Shown in pieces: positions 53,843 to 62,192 of a stretch of DNA of 64,000 nt. The DNA comes from an uncultured Cellulophaga sp. (lineage in GTDB: Bacteria; Bacteroidota; Bacteroidia; Flavobacteriales; Flavobacteriaceae): NCBI GenBank assembly GCA_947496695.1, contig CANMEI010000002.1:434001-498000 (forward strand). The letters run 5' to 3'. Below the pieces are notes generated by a model, which saw only the letters and a program-made list of their open reading frames with translations, made no database searches and was not told the DNA's origin. Both the position numbers and the translations under genes were made by a program. Positions within the stretch are counted from its first letter, which is position 1; every line of letters begins with the position of its first letter.

Positions 53843-53877
53843 AAAAAGCCCAATGAATTTAAAATTCATTGGGCTTA
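53843..53877 (-). terminator. Terminator of the cupredoxin-like gene
   Basis: AAGCCCAATGAATTT (53846-53860) pairs with its inverse ending at 53876. On the minus strand it is followed by TTTTTAT, so it terminates the cupredoxin-like gene (stop 53899); dinB on the plus strand also ends just before it. Confidence 0.85.
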
Positions 53878-53898
53878 AGAGAAGCACTAAATAAATTC

Positions 53899-54273
53899 TT
53901 ATTTAACTGTTAGAATATTATCAGTTGATGTTGGATTTAATGGACAAAAATAAACGTATTCTCCTTTTGTTAATGTGGTTGGCTTAGATGTTTGCTTTGC
54001 CCCTGTTGCAACTGCTTTAGTTACATAAGCTGTTTGAATATGGTTTTCTGGTTTAGAAATATCATCTCCTTTTTTTACCAATACAAAACCTACATCATGA
54101 CCTACTGCATTGTTTGAAACTTCAAAAGTATAAGTACCTTCATTTACTGTAATTTCTTTTTGAGTAAACTCACCTTTTGTTTGTTCAAGTGCAATTACTT
54201 TACTACTATCTTGTGCATTTACTGAAAATAATGATCCTAATGCTACTGCTAATACTACTACTAAATTTTTCAT
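53899..54273 (-). CDS. Cupredoxin-like secreted protein with incomplete copper site
   Basis: 124 residues: signal peptide (to about residue 20, VNAQ), then a plastocyanin/azurin-like beta fold with EVSNNAVGHDVGFVLVKKGD and KGEYVYFCPLN. Type 1 copper needs His-Cys-His plus an axial Met or Gln. His59 (GHDVGF) and Cys110 (YFCPLN) are present, but the second His expected just after the Cys is Asn113 and no axial Met follows. So copper binding may be altered or lost. It sits downstream of the AraC regulator, probably with a small ORF between. Confidence 0.8.
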   Translation of the reverse strand: MKNLVVVLAVALGSLFSVNAQDSSKVIALEQTKGEFTQKEITVNEGTYTFEVSNNAVGHDVGFVLVKKGDDISKPENHIQTAYVTKAVATGAKQTSKPTTLTKGEYVYFCPLNPTSTDNILTVK

Positions 54274-54309
54274 GTTTGTTGTTTAATTAAATTATTGTTT
54301 ATGATTATT

Positions 54310-54468
54310 TTAAATTGATATAAATGGCTTTTCTGCATCACAATAAAAATCATGATGGTATTTTTCTGAACAGTGTGTTTGCGGAATACTATTCAGTGCC
54401 AAATTTTGTTTAGGTGTGCTTCGGAAAATTTCAATTAAATTGAAAATTGATTTATTTTTTACTCTCAT
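54310..54468 (-). CDS. Small Cys/His-containing ORF between AraC and cupredoxin genes
   Basis: 52 residues: starts MRVKNKSIFNLIEIFRSTPK, ends with NSIPQTHCSEKYHHDFYCDA and a short hydrophobic tail. The codon use and the THCSEKYHHDFYC cluster (two Cys and three His in 13 residues) look like a real small protein, perhaps metal-binding. A CACCTTTG stretch near 54500 on the same strand resembles the -7 consensus (first base differs). The surrounding 54274-54560 has no other gene. Evidence is composition and position only. Confidence 0.45.
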   Translation of the reverse strand: MRVKNKSIFNLIEIFRSTPKQNLALNSIPQTHCSEKYHHDFYCDAEKPFISI

Positions 54469-54560
54469 CTTTATACTATTTACTAATTATAGTACAAAGG
54501 TGCGACAGTGAAGCTGTTTTTTGTTATTACGTATTTCCCGACTACTTGTATAAATTTCCC

Positions 54561-55409
54561 TTATTGTACTAAAGCTTTATTTTCACGATACTTTGTAGGT
54601 GAACTATTAGTCATTTTCTTAAAAAAACTACTAAAGTGAGCCGCGTCATTAAAGCCAAGTTCAAAAGCGATTTCTTGATTTTGTTTATCTGTAAATTGCA
54701 TCAAACGTTTTGCTTCCAAAGTAATTCTTTCTAAAATAATTTGTTGTGGTGATTTTTGATTGTATTTCGAAAATAGGTTTGATAAAGTTTTAGGACTCTT
54801 AAAAAGTAAGTCAGCATACTCTGCAACTTTTCGCTTTGTTTTATAATGTGTATCTACTAAAACATTAAATTTTCGAATAACATCTACTTGCTCATTATCA
54901 AACTCCTTAAGTATTAATTGTTCTTTGGCTAAGCGCGTACAAATAATAATAAGCCTTTTTAAAAGCATTTGAAGCATATCTCCTTGTATTTTATCAGAAG
55001 TAGCAAACTCATCCTGAAAAATCTCGTACAAGGTCTCAAACTTTTTTTCTTGGGTTTCAGGTATGGTAATAATTGGCAAATCTTGTGTGCCAAAAAATAA
55101 AATTCCATTACATGAAACTTCAGTATCATGATCTGCAATGCAATAAAACTCTCTATTAAACAAAAAACTAGTTAAAGGTAGATCTGTTTTAGAAAATGAA
55201 ACATGATGCAAGTATGTTGTTGTTACAATTTGATTTGGCAATAATGTAATTGTAGCATTGTCAATAACAATAGAAACTGGCAAGTTATTTCTATTCCATA
55301 AAAAACTAATGGTGGAAGAGTTTAATCTGAATGTTGCTTCATCCTTTTTAATATCATCAGTTAAACCAAATATAGAACCCAATTTATTATCGTAAAACTC
55401 GTATTTCAT
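54561..55409 (-). CDS. AraC family transcriptional regulator
   Basis: 282 residues. The C-terminal pair of helix-turn-helix motifs is clear (VAEYADLLFKSPKTLSNLFS and QEIAFELGFNDAAHFSSFFK), ending KMTNSSPTKYREN. The N-terminal 170 residues are a cupin-like sensor without a recognised ligand. It reads towards the small ORF and cupredoxin-like gene on the same strand and may control them. Confidence 0.88.
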   Translation of the reverse strand: MKYEFYDNKLGSIFGLTDDIKKDEATFRLNSSTISFLWNRNNLPVSIVIDNATITLLPNQIVTTTYLHHVSFSKTDLPLTSFLFNREFYCIADHDTEVSCNGILFFGTQDLPIITIPETQEKKFETLYEIFQDEFATSDKIQGDMLQMLLKRLIIICTRLAKEQLILKEFDNEQVDVIRKFNVLVDTHYKTKRKVAEYADLLFKSPKTLSNLFSKYNQKSPQQIILERITLEAKRLMQFTDKQNQEIAFELGFNDAAHFSSFFKKMTNSSPTKYRENKALVQ

Positions 55410-55506
55410 TTTAAAAGCTTATTTAGGTTTTTAATTAGTCTAAAATATTAAATAACCTTACTTGCTGTACGTTTGTGTAAATTACACTACAATAATTTAG
55501 ATAAAA

Positions 55507-55542
55507 AAAGCCCCAATACATACTAGTATGTATTGGGGCTTT
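55507..55542 (-). terminator. Terminator of pyk
   Basis: A perfect 36-base palindrome: AAAGCCCCAATACATACT (55507-55524) and its exact inverse (55525-55542). On the minus strand it is followed by TTTTTTAT and lies 21 bases after the pyk stop. Confidence 0.92.
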
Positions 55543-55563
55543 AAAATATATTTAAAACTAAAT

Positions 55564-57009
55564 TTAGCTCATATGCTTCTCTTCTATTGCAGAAACACGT
55601 AGCGTATTTACCATACCTTTATCTTTCATTGGCATTGCTGCTAAACTAATTAGCATATCACCAACCTCTAAATACCCCTTTTCACAGGCCATTTTATTTA
55701 CATCTTCAATAGTTTCATCAGTAGAAACATCTTTATCATAAAAGAATGCTTTAACACCCCATAACAAGTTTAGCTGTGTTAGTATTCTTTTGTTAGATGT
55801 AAAAACTAAAATATGTGCACTTGGTCTCCAAGCTGAAATTTGAAATGCAGTATACCCACTATTTGTTAAAGTTGATATTGCTTTTGCTTGAATATCATTA
55901 GCCATAATTGCCGCATGGTAACAGACAGACTTAGTAATAAATCTTTTTGTTCTTACATGTGGTGGCTCATGTGGCACTTTAATTAATGATGAGTTCTCTA
56001 CAGTACCTAAAATACTTGCCATTTTTTCAATAACTTGTACTGGGTAATTACCAACTGATGTTTCTCCAGATAACATAACTGCATCTGCACCATCCATAAC
56101 AGAATTCGCAACATCATTTACCTCTGCTCTTGTTGGCGTAAGGCTTGTGATCATTGTTTCCATCATTTGAGTTGCAATAATAACTGGTATTCTTGCTTTT
56201 TTAGCTCGTAATACTAATTGTTTCTGTATTAATGGAACTTCTTGTGCCGGAACCTCAACACCTAAATCTCCACGAGCAACCATAAGACCATCACAATAAG
56301 CAACAATTTTATCAATATTCTCTACTGCTTCAGGCTTTTCTATTTTAGCAATAATTGGAATTTTTTCATCAGTATGCTCTTTAATCAAGTTTTGAAGATC
56401 AATTAAATCTTGACTAAAACGTACAAAAGATAAAGCCATCCAATCTACTTTTTGCGATATTGCAAAAATTGCATCTTTAACATCTTTTTCTGTTAATGCT
56501 GGTAAAGAAATATTTGTATTTGGTAAGTTTACTCCTTTTTTAGAACGTAAAGGTCCGCCTTGAATAACCTTTGCTTTTACTTCATTTTCACCATTAGTTT
56601 CAACAACTTCAAACATAAGTTTTCCATCATCTAATAGTATTCTTTCTCCTGCTTTTACATCTTTAGGAAAAGAAGTATAGTTCATATAAACACGTTCAGC
56701 ATTCCCTTCAAAAGGTTCCCCTGTAACAAAAGTAATTTCATCGCCAGGTGCAACAATTACTTCTTCCGCCATTACCCCAACTCTTAATTTAGGTCCTTGT
56801 AAATCTCCTAAGATAGATACATTAGTTCCCATTTCAGCGTTAAGCTCACGGATCATTTTAATTCTCTCTGTAACATCAGCATAATCGGCATGAGAAAAGT
56901 TAATCCTAAAGACATCTGCTCCGGCCTCAATCATACTTTTTAGCACTTCTTTCTTACTTGTAGCCGGTCCTAACGTAGCAACAATTTTTGTCTTTTTTAT
57001 ACTTGGCAT
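55564..57009 (-). CDS. pyk: Pyruvate kinase
   Basis: 481 residues. Converts phosphoenolpyruvate and ADP to pyruvate and ATP. Conserved blocks: MIEAGADVFRINFSHADY, NVSILGDLQGPKLRVG, the signature IIAKIEKPEAVENID with the catalytic Lys, and MVARGDLGVEVPAQEVPLIQ. The B and C domains are complete. It lies 3 bases after the IPExxxVDY gene, a flavobacterial pairing. Confidence 0.96.
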   Translation of the reverse strand: MPSIKKTKIVATLGPATSKKEVLKSMIEAGADVFRINFSHADYADVTERIKMIRELNAEMGTNVSILGDLQGPKLRVGVMAEEVIVAPGDEITFVTGEPFEGNAERVYMNYTSFPKDVKAGERILLDDGKLMFEVVETNGENEVKAKVIQGGPLRSKKGVNLPNTNISLPALTEKDVKDAIFAISQKVDWMALSFVRFSQDLIDLQNLIKEHTDEKIPIIAKIEKPEAVENIDKIVAYCDGLMVARGDLGVEVPAQEVPLIQKQLVLRAKKARIPVIIATQMMETMITSLTPTRAEVNDVANSVMDGADAVMLSGETSVGNYPVQVIEKMASILGTVENSSLIKVPHEPPHVRTKRFITKSVCYHAAIMANDIQAKAISTLTNSGYTAFQISAWRPSAHILVFTSNKRILTQLNLLWGVKAFFYDKDVSTDETIEDVNKMACEKGYLEVGDMLISLAAMPMKDKGMVNTLRVSAIEEKHMS

Positions 57010-57012
57010 TAT

Positions 57013-57477
57013 TTAAAATATTAAATTATTTTTTGATTTTAAGGTATCTATATTAATAGTATAAGCTGTAATTATTTTAGGAATCGCTAAAATTGATTTT
57101 AGAATATCATCTTCTGAGTCTAAATCTTCTTGTTCTAGCTTCATAAAATAATCTACATTTTTATACTCTGGTACTAAATGTTGCTTTGTAAAAGATGGTT
57201 CATCTTTAAAAAGACCTGTAATCTCATTAATGTCTTCTGATGCAATACTATTGTTAATAATAGTCCAATACCTATCATTAATAGTATCCTTCCACTCAAA
57301 AACTGGAAGCGATATAGAATCAGAAAAAACTAAATTATTCCTTCTTCTTTTAAAACTACATTTTAAATGCTTATTAATTGTATAAGCTAGGGTATAATCT
57401 TCTAAACTGCAATGAATGGCAATTAATGCAAACGAATCTTCGCAAAAGTCCAATGACATTTTATGCAGTGCTACCAT
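57013..57477 (-). CDS. IPExxxVDY family protein
   Basis: 154 residues. The defining motif appears as VPEYKNVDY at residues 102-110. The rest is a soluble alpha/beta protein of unknown function, found almost only in Bacteroidota and typically just upstream of pyruvate kinase, as here (3-base gap). An alternative start is Met7. Confidence 0.87.
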   Translation of the reverse strand: MVALHKMSLDFCEDSFALIAIHCSLEDYTLAYTINKHLKCSFKRRRNNLVFSDSISLPVFEWKDTINDRYWTIINNSIASEDINEITGLFKDEPSFTKQHLVPEYKNVDYFMKLEQEDLDSEDDILKSILAIPKIITAYTINIDTLKSKNNLIF

Positions 57478-57595
57478 AGATTAATAAGTAAAAGCAAGTT
57501 GTAAATATATGATTTCTGCTAGTTTAAAACTAGTACATAACATTTTTTTAAAGTACGAAAAAGCACGAAAACGTTATAGGTTAATAAAAAGTAGT

Positions 57596-58333
57596 CTAAT
57601 CTTTATCAATTTCATTTTGTAGTGCATAGTAGGCTCTTTTCGAAGCTGTTTCTTCGGCCTTTTTTTTAGATGTTGCTCTTGCTTTAGCTACAATTTTTTT
57701 ATTAATATGAAGTTTTACCGCAAAATGTTTGACTGATTCATTACCTGAATCTTCATAAATATCATACTTAAATGATTTTTTTTGTTTTTGACACCATTCA
57801 ATTACCAGGCTTTTATAACTAATTACTTTCCCTTCTAATTGTTCAATATCTACATAAGGATCAATAACTTTCTCGCTTATAAATTTTTCACAATATTTAT
57901 AACCACGATCTAAGTAAATAGCCCCTACTAAAGCTTCAAAAACATTACCATGTATGTTATCTCCAAAGTTAGATTTTGGAATTCTACTTTCAACATATTT
58001 TATAAGGTTCAAGTCTTTACCTAATTCATTTAAGTGCTCTCTACTTACAATTTTAGAGCGCATTTTAGTTAAGTAACCCTCATCTCCTGTTGGCACTTCG
58101 GTATATAAATATTTTGAAATTATGGTACCTAGCATTGAGTCGCCTAAAAACTCTAAACGTTCATAGTTCATAGGCATACCTTTGGCATCTTTTACATTTG
58201 CAGATCTGTGTAAAAATGCTTTCTTATAAATGGGCAACTTCTTTGGTTTGAAACCAAGAATATCACTCATTCCCGCAAAAAAATCCCCATCCTCTTTAGA
58301 ATGGGAATTAAATATATTTGAGGGAAAATTCAT
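57596..58333 (-). CDS. rnc: Ribonuclease III
   Basis: 245 residues. Cuts double-stranded RNA in rRNA and mRNA maturation. The catalytic signature is NYERLEFLGDSMLG near residue 60; a second acidic cluster DNIHGNVFEALVGAIYLDRG. The C-terminal dsRNA-binding domain ends in KKAEETASKRAYYAL. It follows fabF by 5 bases on the same strand. Confidence 0.95.
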   Translation of the reverse strand: MNFPSNIFNSHSKEDGDFFAGMSDILGFKPKKLPIYKKAFLHRSANVKDAKGMPMNYERLEFLGDSMLGTIISKYLYTEVPTGDEGYLTKMRSKIVSREHLNELGKDLNLIKYVESRIPKSNFGDNIHGNVFEALVGAIYLDRGYKYCEKFISEKVIDPYVDIEQLEGKVISYKSLVIEWCQKQKKSFKYDIYEDSGNESVKHFAVKLHINKKIVAKARATSKKKAEETASKRAYYALQNEIDKD

Positions 58334-58338
58334 TTTTG

Positions 58339-59592
58339 TTATTCCTCTAGTTTTTTAAATATAATACAAGCATTATGACCTCCAAAACCAAAAGTATTAC
58401 TCAAGGCAACTTTCACGTCTCTCTTTTGAGCTTTATTCAAAGTAAGATTTAAACTTGGATCTATATTTTCATCAATAACTTTATGGTTTATTGTTGGCGG
58501 AACTATTCCATGCTCTATAGATAAAATAGAAGCAATAGCCTCAATAGCACCCGCTGCACCTAATAAGTGCCCTGTCATAGATTTTGTTGAATTAATATTA
58601 ATATTCGGTGCATGATCACCAAATACTTTAGTAATTGCTTTTAATTCCGCAACATCCCCTAATGGTGTAGAAGTACCGTGTGTATTAATTGCATCAACGT
58701 CTTCTGGTTTTAAGCCAGCATCTTTTAAGCAATTTTGCATTACACGAACAACACCAATACCTTCAGGGTGTGGTGCTGTCATATGGTGAGCATCACTTGA
58801 TAAACCACCACCAGCAACTTCAGCATATATTTTTGCACCTCTAGCTTTTGCATGTTCGTATTCTTCAAGAATTAATGCTCCTGCACCTTCACCTAACACA
58901 AAACCATCCCTGGTAGCATCAAAAGGTCTAGAAGCTGTTTCCATTTCATCATTTCTAGTCGATAATGCGTGCATAGCACCAAAACCTCCCATACCTGCAA
59001 TTGTAACCGCAGCTTCACTACCACCTGTTACAACTACATCACAATGCCCTAAACGAATAGAGTTTAATGCATCAAAAATTGCATTTGCAGATGACGCACA
59101 AGCTGATACCGTAGTATAGTTTGGCCCCATAAAACCATGTTTTATAGAAATATTACCAGGAGCAATATCTGCTATCATTTTAGGTATAAAGAAAGGGTTA
59201 AATCTTGGTGTACCATCACCAGCAGCAAAATTAAGCACTTCATTTTGGAAAGTTTCCAAACCTCCAATACCTGCTCCCCAAATAACGCCAACTCTAAATT
59301 TATCAACGGTATCAAAATCAATACCACAATCTTTTATCGCTTCATCTGATGATACAAGTGCATATTGCGCAAATCTATCTAGTTTTCTTGCTTCTTTTCT
59401 ATCGAAAAAATCTGCAGCATTAAAATTTTTAAGCTCGCAAGCAAATTTTGTTTTAAACTTCTCACTATCGTAATAGGTAACTGGGGCTGAACCGCTTTTC
59501 CCGTTAACTAATCCATTCCAATATTCCTCAACAGTATTACCTATTGGTGTCAAAGCACCTATTCCAGTAACCACAACTCGCTTTAATTGCAT
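58339..59592 (-). CDS. fabF: 3-oxoacyl-ACP synthase II
   Basis: 417 residues; elongates acyl-ACP in fatty acid synthesis. The Cys-His-His triad is in VSACASSANA, NTHGTSTPLGD and KSMTGHLLGAAGA. The thiolase fold is complete. Upstream on the same strand is acpP, but a hairpin terminator lies between them. Downstream is rnc. Confidence 0.96.
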   Translation of the reverse strand: MQLKRVVVTGIGALTPIGNTVEEYWNGLVNGKSGSAPVTYYDSEKFKTKFACELKNFNAADFFDRKEARKLDRFAQYALVSSDEAIKDCGIDFDTVDKFRVGVIWGAGIGGLETFQNEVLNFAAGDGTPRFNPFFIPKMIADIAPGNISIKHGFMGPNYTTVSACASSANAIFDALNSIRLGHCDVVVTGGSEAAVTIAGMGGFGAMHALSTRNDEMETASRPFDATRDGFVLGEGAGALILEEYEHAKARGAKIYAEVAGGGLSSDAHHMTAPHPEGIGVVRVMQNCLKDAGLKPEDVDAINTHGTSTPLGDVAELKAITKVFGDHAPNININSTKSMTGHLLGAAGAIEAIASILSIEHGIVPPTINHKVIDENIDPSLNLTLNKAQKRDVKVALSNTFGFGGHNACIIFKKLEE

Positions 59593-59651
59593 TGAATATA
59601 ATTTATTAAAGTATGTAAACTTATTATGTAGGGTGTAAATTAAAAAAAAAA

Positions 59652-59679
59652 ATCCATGCGGAGTAATTACCGCATGGAT
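59652..59679 (-). terminator. Terminator between acpP and fabF
   Basis: ATCCATGCGG (59652-59661) pairs with CCGCATGGAT (59670-59679). On the minus strand it is followed by a run of more than nine T. It should end most acpP transcripts 33 bases after the acpP stop and leaves fabF with either read-through or its own promoter. Confidence 0.9.
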
Positions 59680-59712
59680 ATTTTTTATAATCTTAAGAAG
59701 ATATCATGCAAA

Positions 59713-59946
59713 TTACTTTGCTTCTTCTATATAACTTATAGCCTGACCAACAGTAGCAATGTTTTCTGCTTGATCATCTGGAATCTGAATATCAAATTCT
59801 TTTTCGAATTCCATTATTAATTCAACAGTATCTAATGAATCTGCTCCTAGGTCGTTTGTAAAGCTTGCTTCAGTTACAACCTCATTCTCATCAACACCCA
59901 ATTTATCAACGATGATAGCTTTTACTCTTGATGCAATATCTGACAT
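59713..59946 (-). CDS. acpP: Acyl carrier protein
   Basis: 77 residues. The phosphopantetheine attachment serine is Ser37 in [15 protein letters not shown]. The size and acidic composition are typical. A -7 box TACTTTTG (minus strand, 59978-59985) is 32 bases before the start codon. Confidence 0.97.
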   Translation of the reverse strand: MSDIASRVKAIIVDKLGVDENEVVTEASFTNDLGADSLDTVELIMEFEKEFDIQIPDDQAENIATVGQAISYIEEAK

Positions 59947-59977
59947 AATTATTCTTGTTTTAAAAATTTAACTGGGG

Positions 59978-59985
59978 CAAAAGTA
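59978..59985 (-). promoter_or_regulatory. -7 element upstream of acpP
   Basis: TACTTTTG on the minus strand matches TAnnTTTG and gives an mRNA leader of about 25 bases. No good -33 box at the canonical spacing. Confidence 0.5.
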
Positions 59986-60105
59986 AAAAACTTTGGATTA
60001 ATAACACTATTTGTCGTCAAAATGTATCATTTTTTTAAACAAAATTAATTCTAGAGTGGTAATTTAGCCCAAAAATAAACGCTTTCAATAACCCTAAAAC
60101 ACCTT

Positions 60106-60672
60106 ATGAAACGTATTGTTCTCTTTGCTTCTGGCTCTGGATCTAATGTTGAAAATATTTCAAATTATTTTCTAAATAATTCAGAAGTTAAAATAACCGC
60201 AGTTTTAACAAACAAAAGTGATGCTAAAGTAATTGAAAGATGTAATCGATTAAATATTAGTGCATTATACTTTAACAGGCATGCGTTTTACAAAACTGAT
60301 TGTATTTTAGATATTTTAAAAAATATGGAACCAGATTTAATTATTCTTGCAGGGTTTTTATTAAAAGTACCTGAAAAATTAGTTAAAAATTTTCCAAATA
60401 AGATTGTAAATATTCACCCAGCACTATTACCTAAGTATGGCGGAAAAGGAATGTATGGAATGAACGTACATAATGCCGTAAAAACCAATAATGAGCAAGA
60501 AACTGGCATCACAATTCACTATGTTAATGAAAATTATGACGAAGGCGCTATCATAAAACAGGCAAAAACTCAAATTTCAGTAACTGATTCTGCAACTGAC
60601 ATTGCACATAAAGTACATGAATTAGAGTATGAACATTTTCCTCAAGTTATAGACCAATTATTACATGGTTAA
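60106..60672 (+). CDS. purN: Phosphoribosylglycinamide formyltransferase 1
   Basis: 188 residues. Formylates GAR in purine synthesis. The family core IVNIHPALLPKYGGKGMYG carries the catalytic Asn-His pair and the late block HYVNENYDEGAII carries the Asp. The N-terminal SGSGSNVENI binds phosphate. It overlaps rnhA by 8 bases and shares the divergent region with acpP. Confidence 0.96.
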   Translation: MKRIVLFASGSGSNVENISNYFLNNSEVKITAVLTNKSDAKVIERCNRLNISALYFNRHAFYKTDCILDILKNMEPDLIILAGFLLKVPEKLVKNFPNKIVNIHPALLPKYGGKGMYGMNVHNAVKTNNEQETGITIHYVNENYDEGAIIKQAKTQISVTDSATDIAHKVHELEYEHFPQVIDQLLHG

Positions 60673-61132
60673 TTCACAAGTACATATATATACAGATGGT
60701 GCTGCTCGTGGGAATCCAGGTCCTGGAGGTTATGGTATTGTTATGGAATGGGTAGGAAAGCCTTACAAAAAAGAGTTTTCTGAAGGGTTCAAACATACTA
60801 CTAATAATAGAATGGAGCTTTTAGCCGTAATTGAAGCTCTTAAAAAATTAAAAAAAGAAGGTGTCTATGTTACCGTTTTTACAGATTCTAAATATGTAGT
60901 TGATACTATTGAAAAGAAATGGTACGTGAAATGGGAGAAAACTAATTATAAAGGGAAAAAAAATCCAGATTTATGGAAACTCTTTTTAATAGAATACAGA
61001 AAACATCACGTATCACTTAAATGGATTAAAGGTCACAATAATCACCCTCAAAATGAACGTTGTGATGTATTGGCTGTTGCTGCTTCAAAAGAAAAAAACT
61101 TGAAACCTGATACTGGTTTTATAAGAGAATAA
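60665..61132 (+). CDS. rnhA: Ribonuclease HI
   Basis: 155 residues. Degrades RNA in RNA-DNA hybrids. The catalytic acids are seen in IYTDGAARGNPGPGGYG, NNRMELLAVIEAL, FTDSKYVV and the final NERCDVLA. The start codon lies inside the end of purN (8-base overlap), so translation is likely coupled. Confidence 0.96.
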   Translation: MVNSQVHIYTDGAARGNPGPGGYGIVMEWVGKPYKKEFSEGFKHTTNNRMELLAVIEALKKLKKEGVYVTVFTDSKYVVDTIEKKWYVKWEKTNYKGKKNPDLWKLFLIEYRKHHVSLKWIKGHNNHPQNERCDVLAVAASKEKNLKPDTGFIRE

Positions 61133-61183
61133 ACAGTTATTCAACTTTTTCAAAACTCATTTAGATAGGTCAAAAGTTACCCT

Positions 61184-61191
61184 TATATTTG
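61184..61191 (+). promoter_or_regulatory. -7 element upstream of PfkB kinase
   Basis: TATATTTG matches TAnnTTTG, 19 bases before the ATG at 61211; the only -33 candidate is a weak TTAG at 61161-61164. Confidence 0.5.
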
Positions 61192-61210
61192 CACAAAACT
61201 ATACACTATA

Positions 61211-62137
61211 ATGAGTAAATTATTAATTGTTGGAACGGTTGCTTTTGATGAAATTGAAACACCTTTTGGAAAAACTGACAAAATTTTAGGAGGAGCTGCC
61301 ACATTTATTGGGTTAGCTGCATCTCAATTTAATGTAGAAAGTGCAATTGTATCTATAGTAGGTGATGATATGCCTCAAGAGCATTTAGATTTACTTTCAA
61401 GTAGAAAAATTGATTTATCAGGATTAGAAATTGTTAAAGGTGGTAAAACTTTTTATTGGAAAGGGAAATACCATAATGACTTAAACTCAAGAGATACCCT
61501 AGCCACAGAGCTTAATGTATTAGCTGATTTTAACCCTATTGTTCCTGATAATTTTAAGGAAGCAGATGTTGTTATGCTAGGGAACTTACACCCAAGTGTA
61601 CAATTAAGCGTAATTAACCAAATGACTAAAAAGCCAAAATTAATAGTACTTGATACTATGAATTTTTGGATGGACAATAGCTTACCCGAATTATTAGAAG
61701 TAATTAAGCATATTGATGTTATTACAATTAATGACGAAGAAGCAAGACAGTTAACTGGAGAATACTCTCTAGTAAAAGCAGCTGATAAAATAGAAAAAAT
61801 GGGTCCTAAATATGTGGTGATTAAAAAAGGTGAACACGGTGCTTTACTATTTCACCAAACTAAAATATTTTTTGCTCCAGCATTACCACTAGAAGAAGTT
61901 TTTGACCCAACTGGTGCTGGTGATACATTTGCTGGTGGCTTTGCAGGTTACCTAACAGAAACAGAAAATATATCCTTTGATAATTTAAAGAATGCGATTA
62001 TTCACGGATCAAACCTAGCATCGTTCTCTGTTGAAAAGTTTGGAACCGAACGAATGGAGAATCTAAATAAAGATGAAACAAATAAAAGGCTGCTTCAGTT
62101 TAAAGAATTGAGCCAATTTGATATAGAATTACAATAA
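61211..62137 (+). CDS. PfkB family carbohydrate/nucleoside kinase
   Basis: 308 residues. Ribokinase-fold kinase with the C-terminal signature DPTGAGDTFAGGF (anion hole and catalytic Asp) and the N-terminal GGAATFIGLAASQF pair of glycines. The substrate is not clear; related flavobacterial genes are usually called sugar kinase. Its position next to a PurF variant may hint at ribose or nucleoside handling. A good terminator follows 8 bases after the stop. Confidence 0.88.
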   Translation: MSKLLIVGTVAFDEIETPFGKTDKILGGAATFIGLAASQFNVESAIVSIVGDDMPQEHLDLLSSRKIDLSGLEIVKGGKTFYWKGKYHNDLNSRDTLATELNVLADFNPIVPDNFKEADVVMLGNLHPSVQLSVINQMTKKPKLIVLDTMNFWMDNSLPELLEVIKHIDVITINDEEARQLTGEYSLVKAADKIEKMGPKYVVIKKGEHGALLFHQTKIFFAPALPLEEVFDPTGAGDTFAGGFAGYLTETENISFDNLKNAIIHGSNLASFSVEKFGTERMENLNKDETNKRLLQFKELSQFDIELQ

Positions 62138-62145
62138 CCCATTAT

Positions 62146-62171
62146 GCCCTGAAATTTTTCAGGGCTTTTTT
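62146..62171 (+). terminator. Terminator after PfkB kinase
   Basis: GCCCTGAAA (62146-62154) pairs with TTTCAGGGC (62157-62165) across a 2-base gap, with a 6-T run immediately after. It lies just 22 bases before the start of the PurF-like gene. Confidence 0.93.
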
Positions 62172-62192
62172 AATTTCTGCAAGACACGAACA

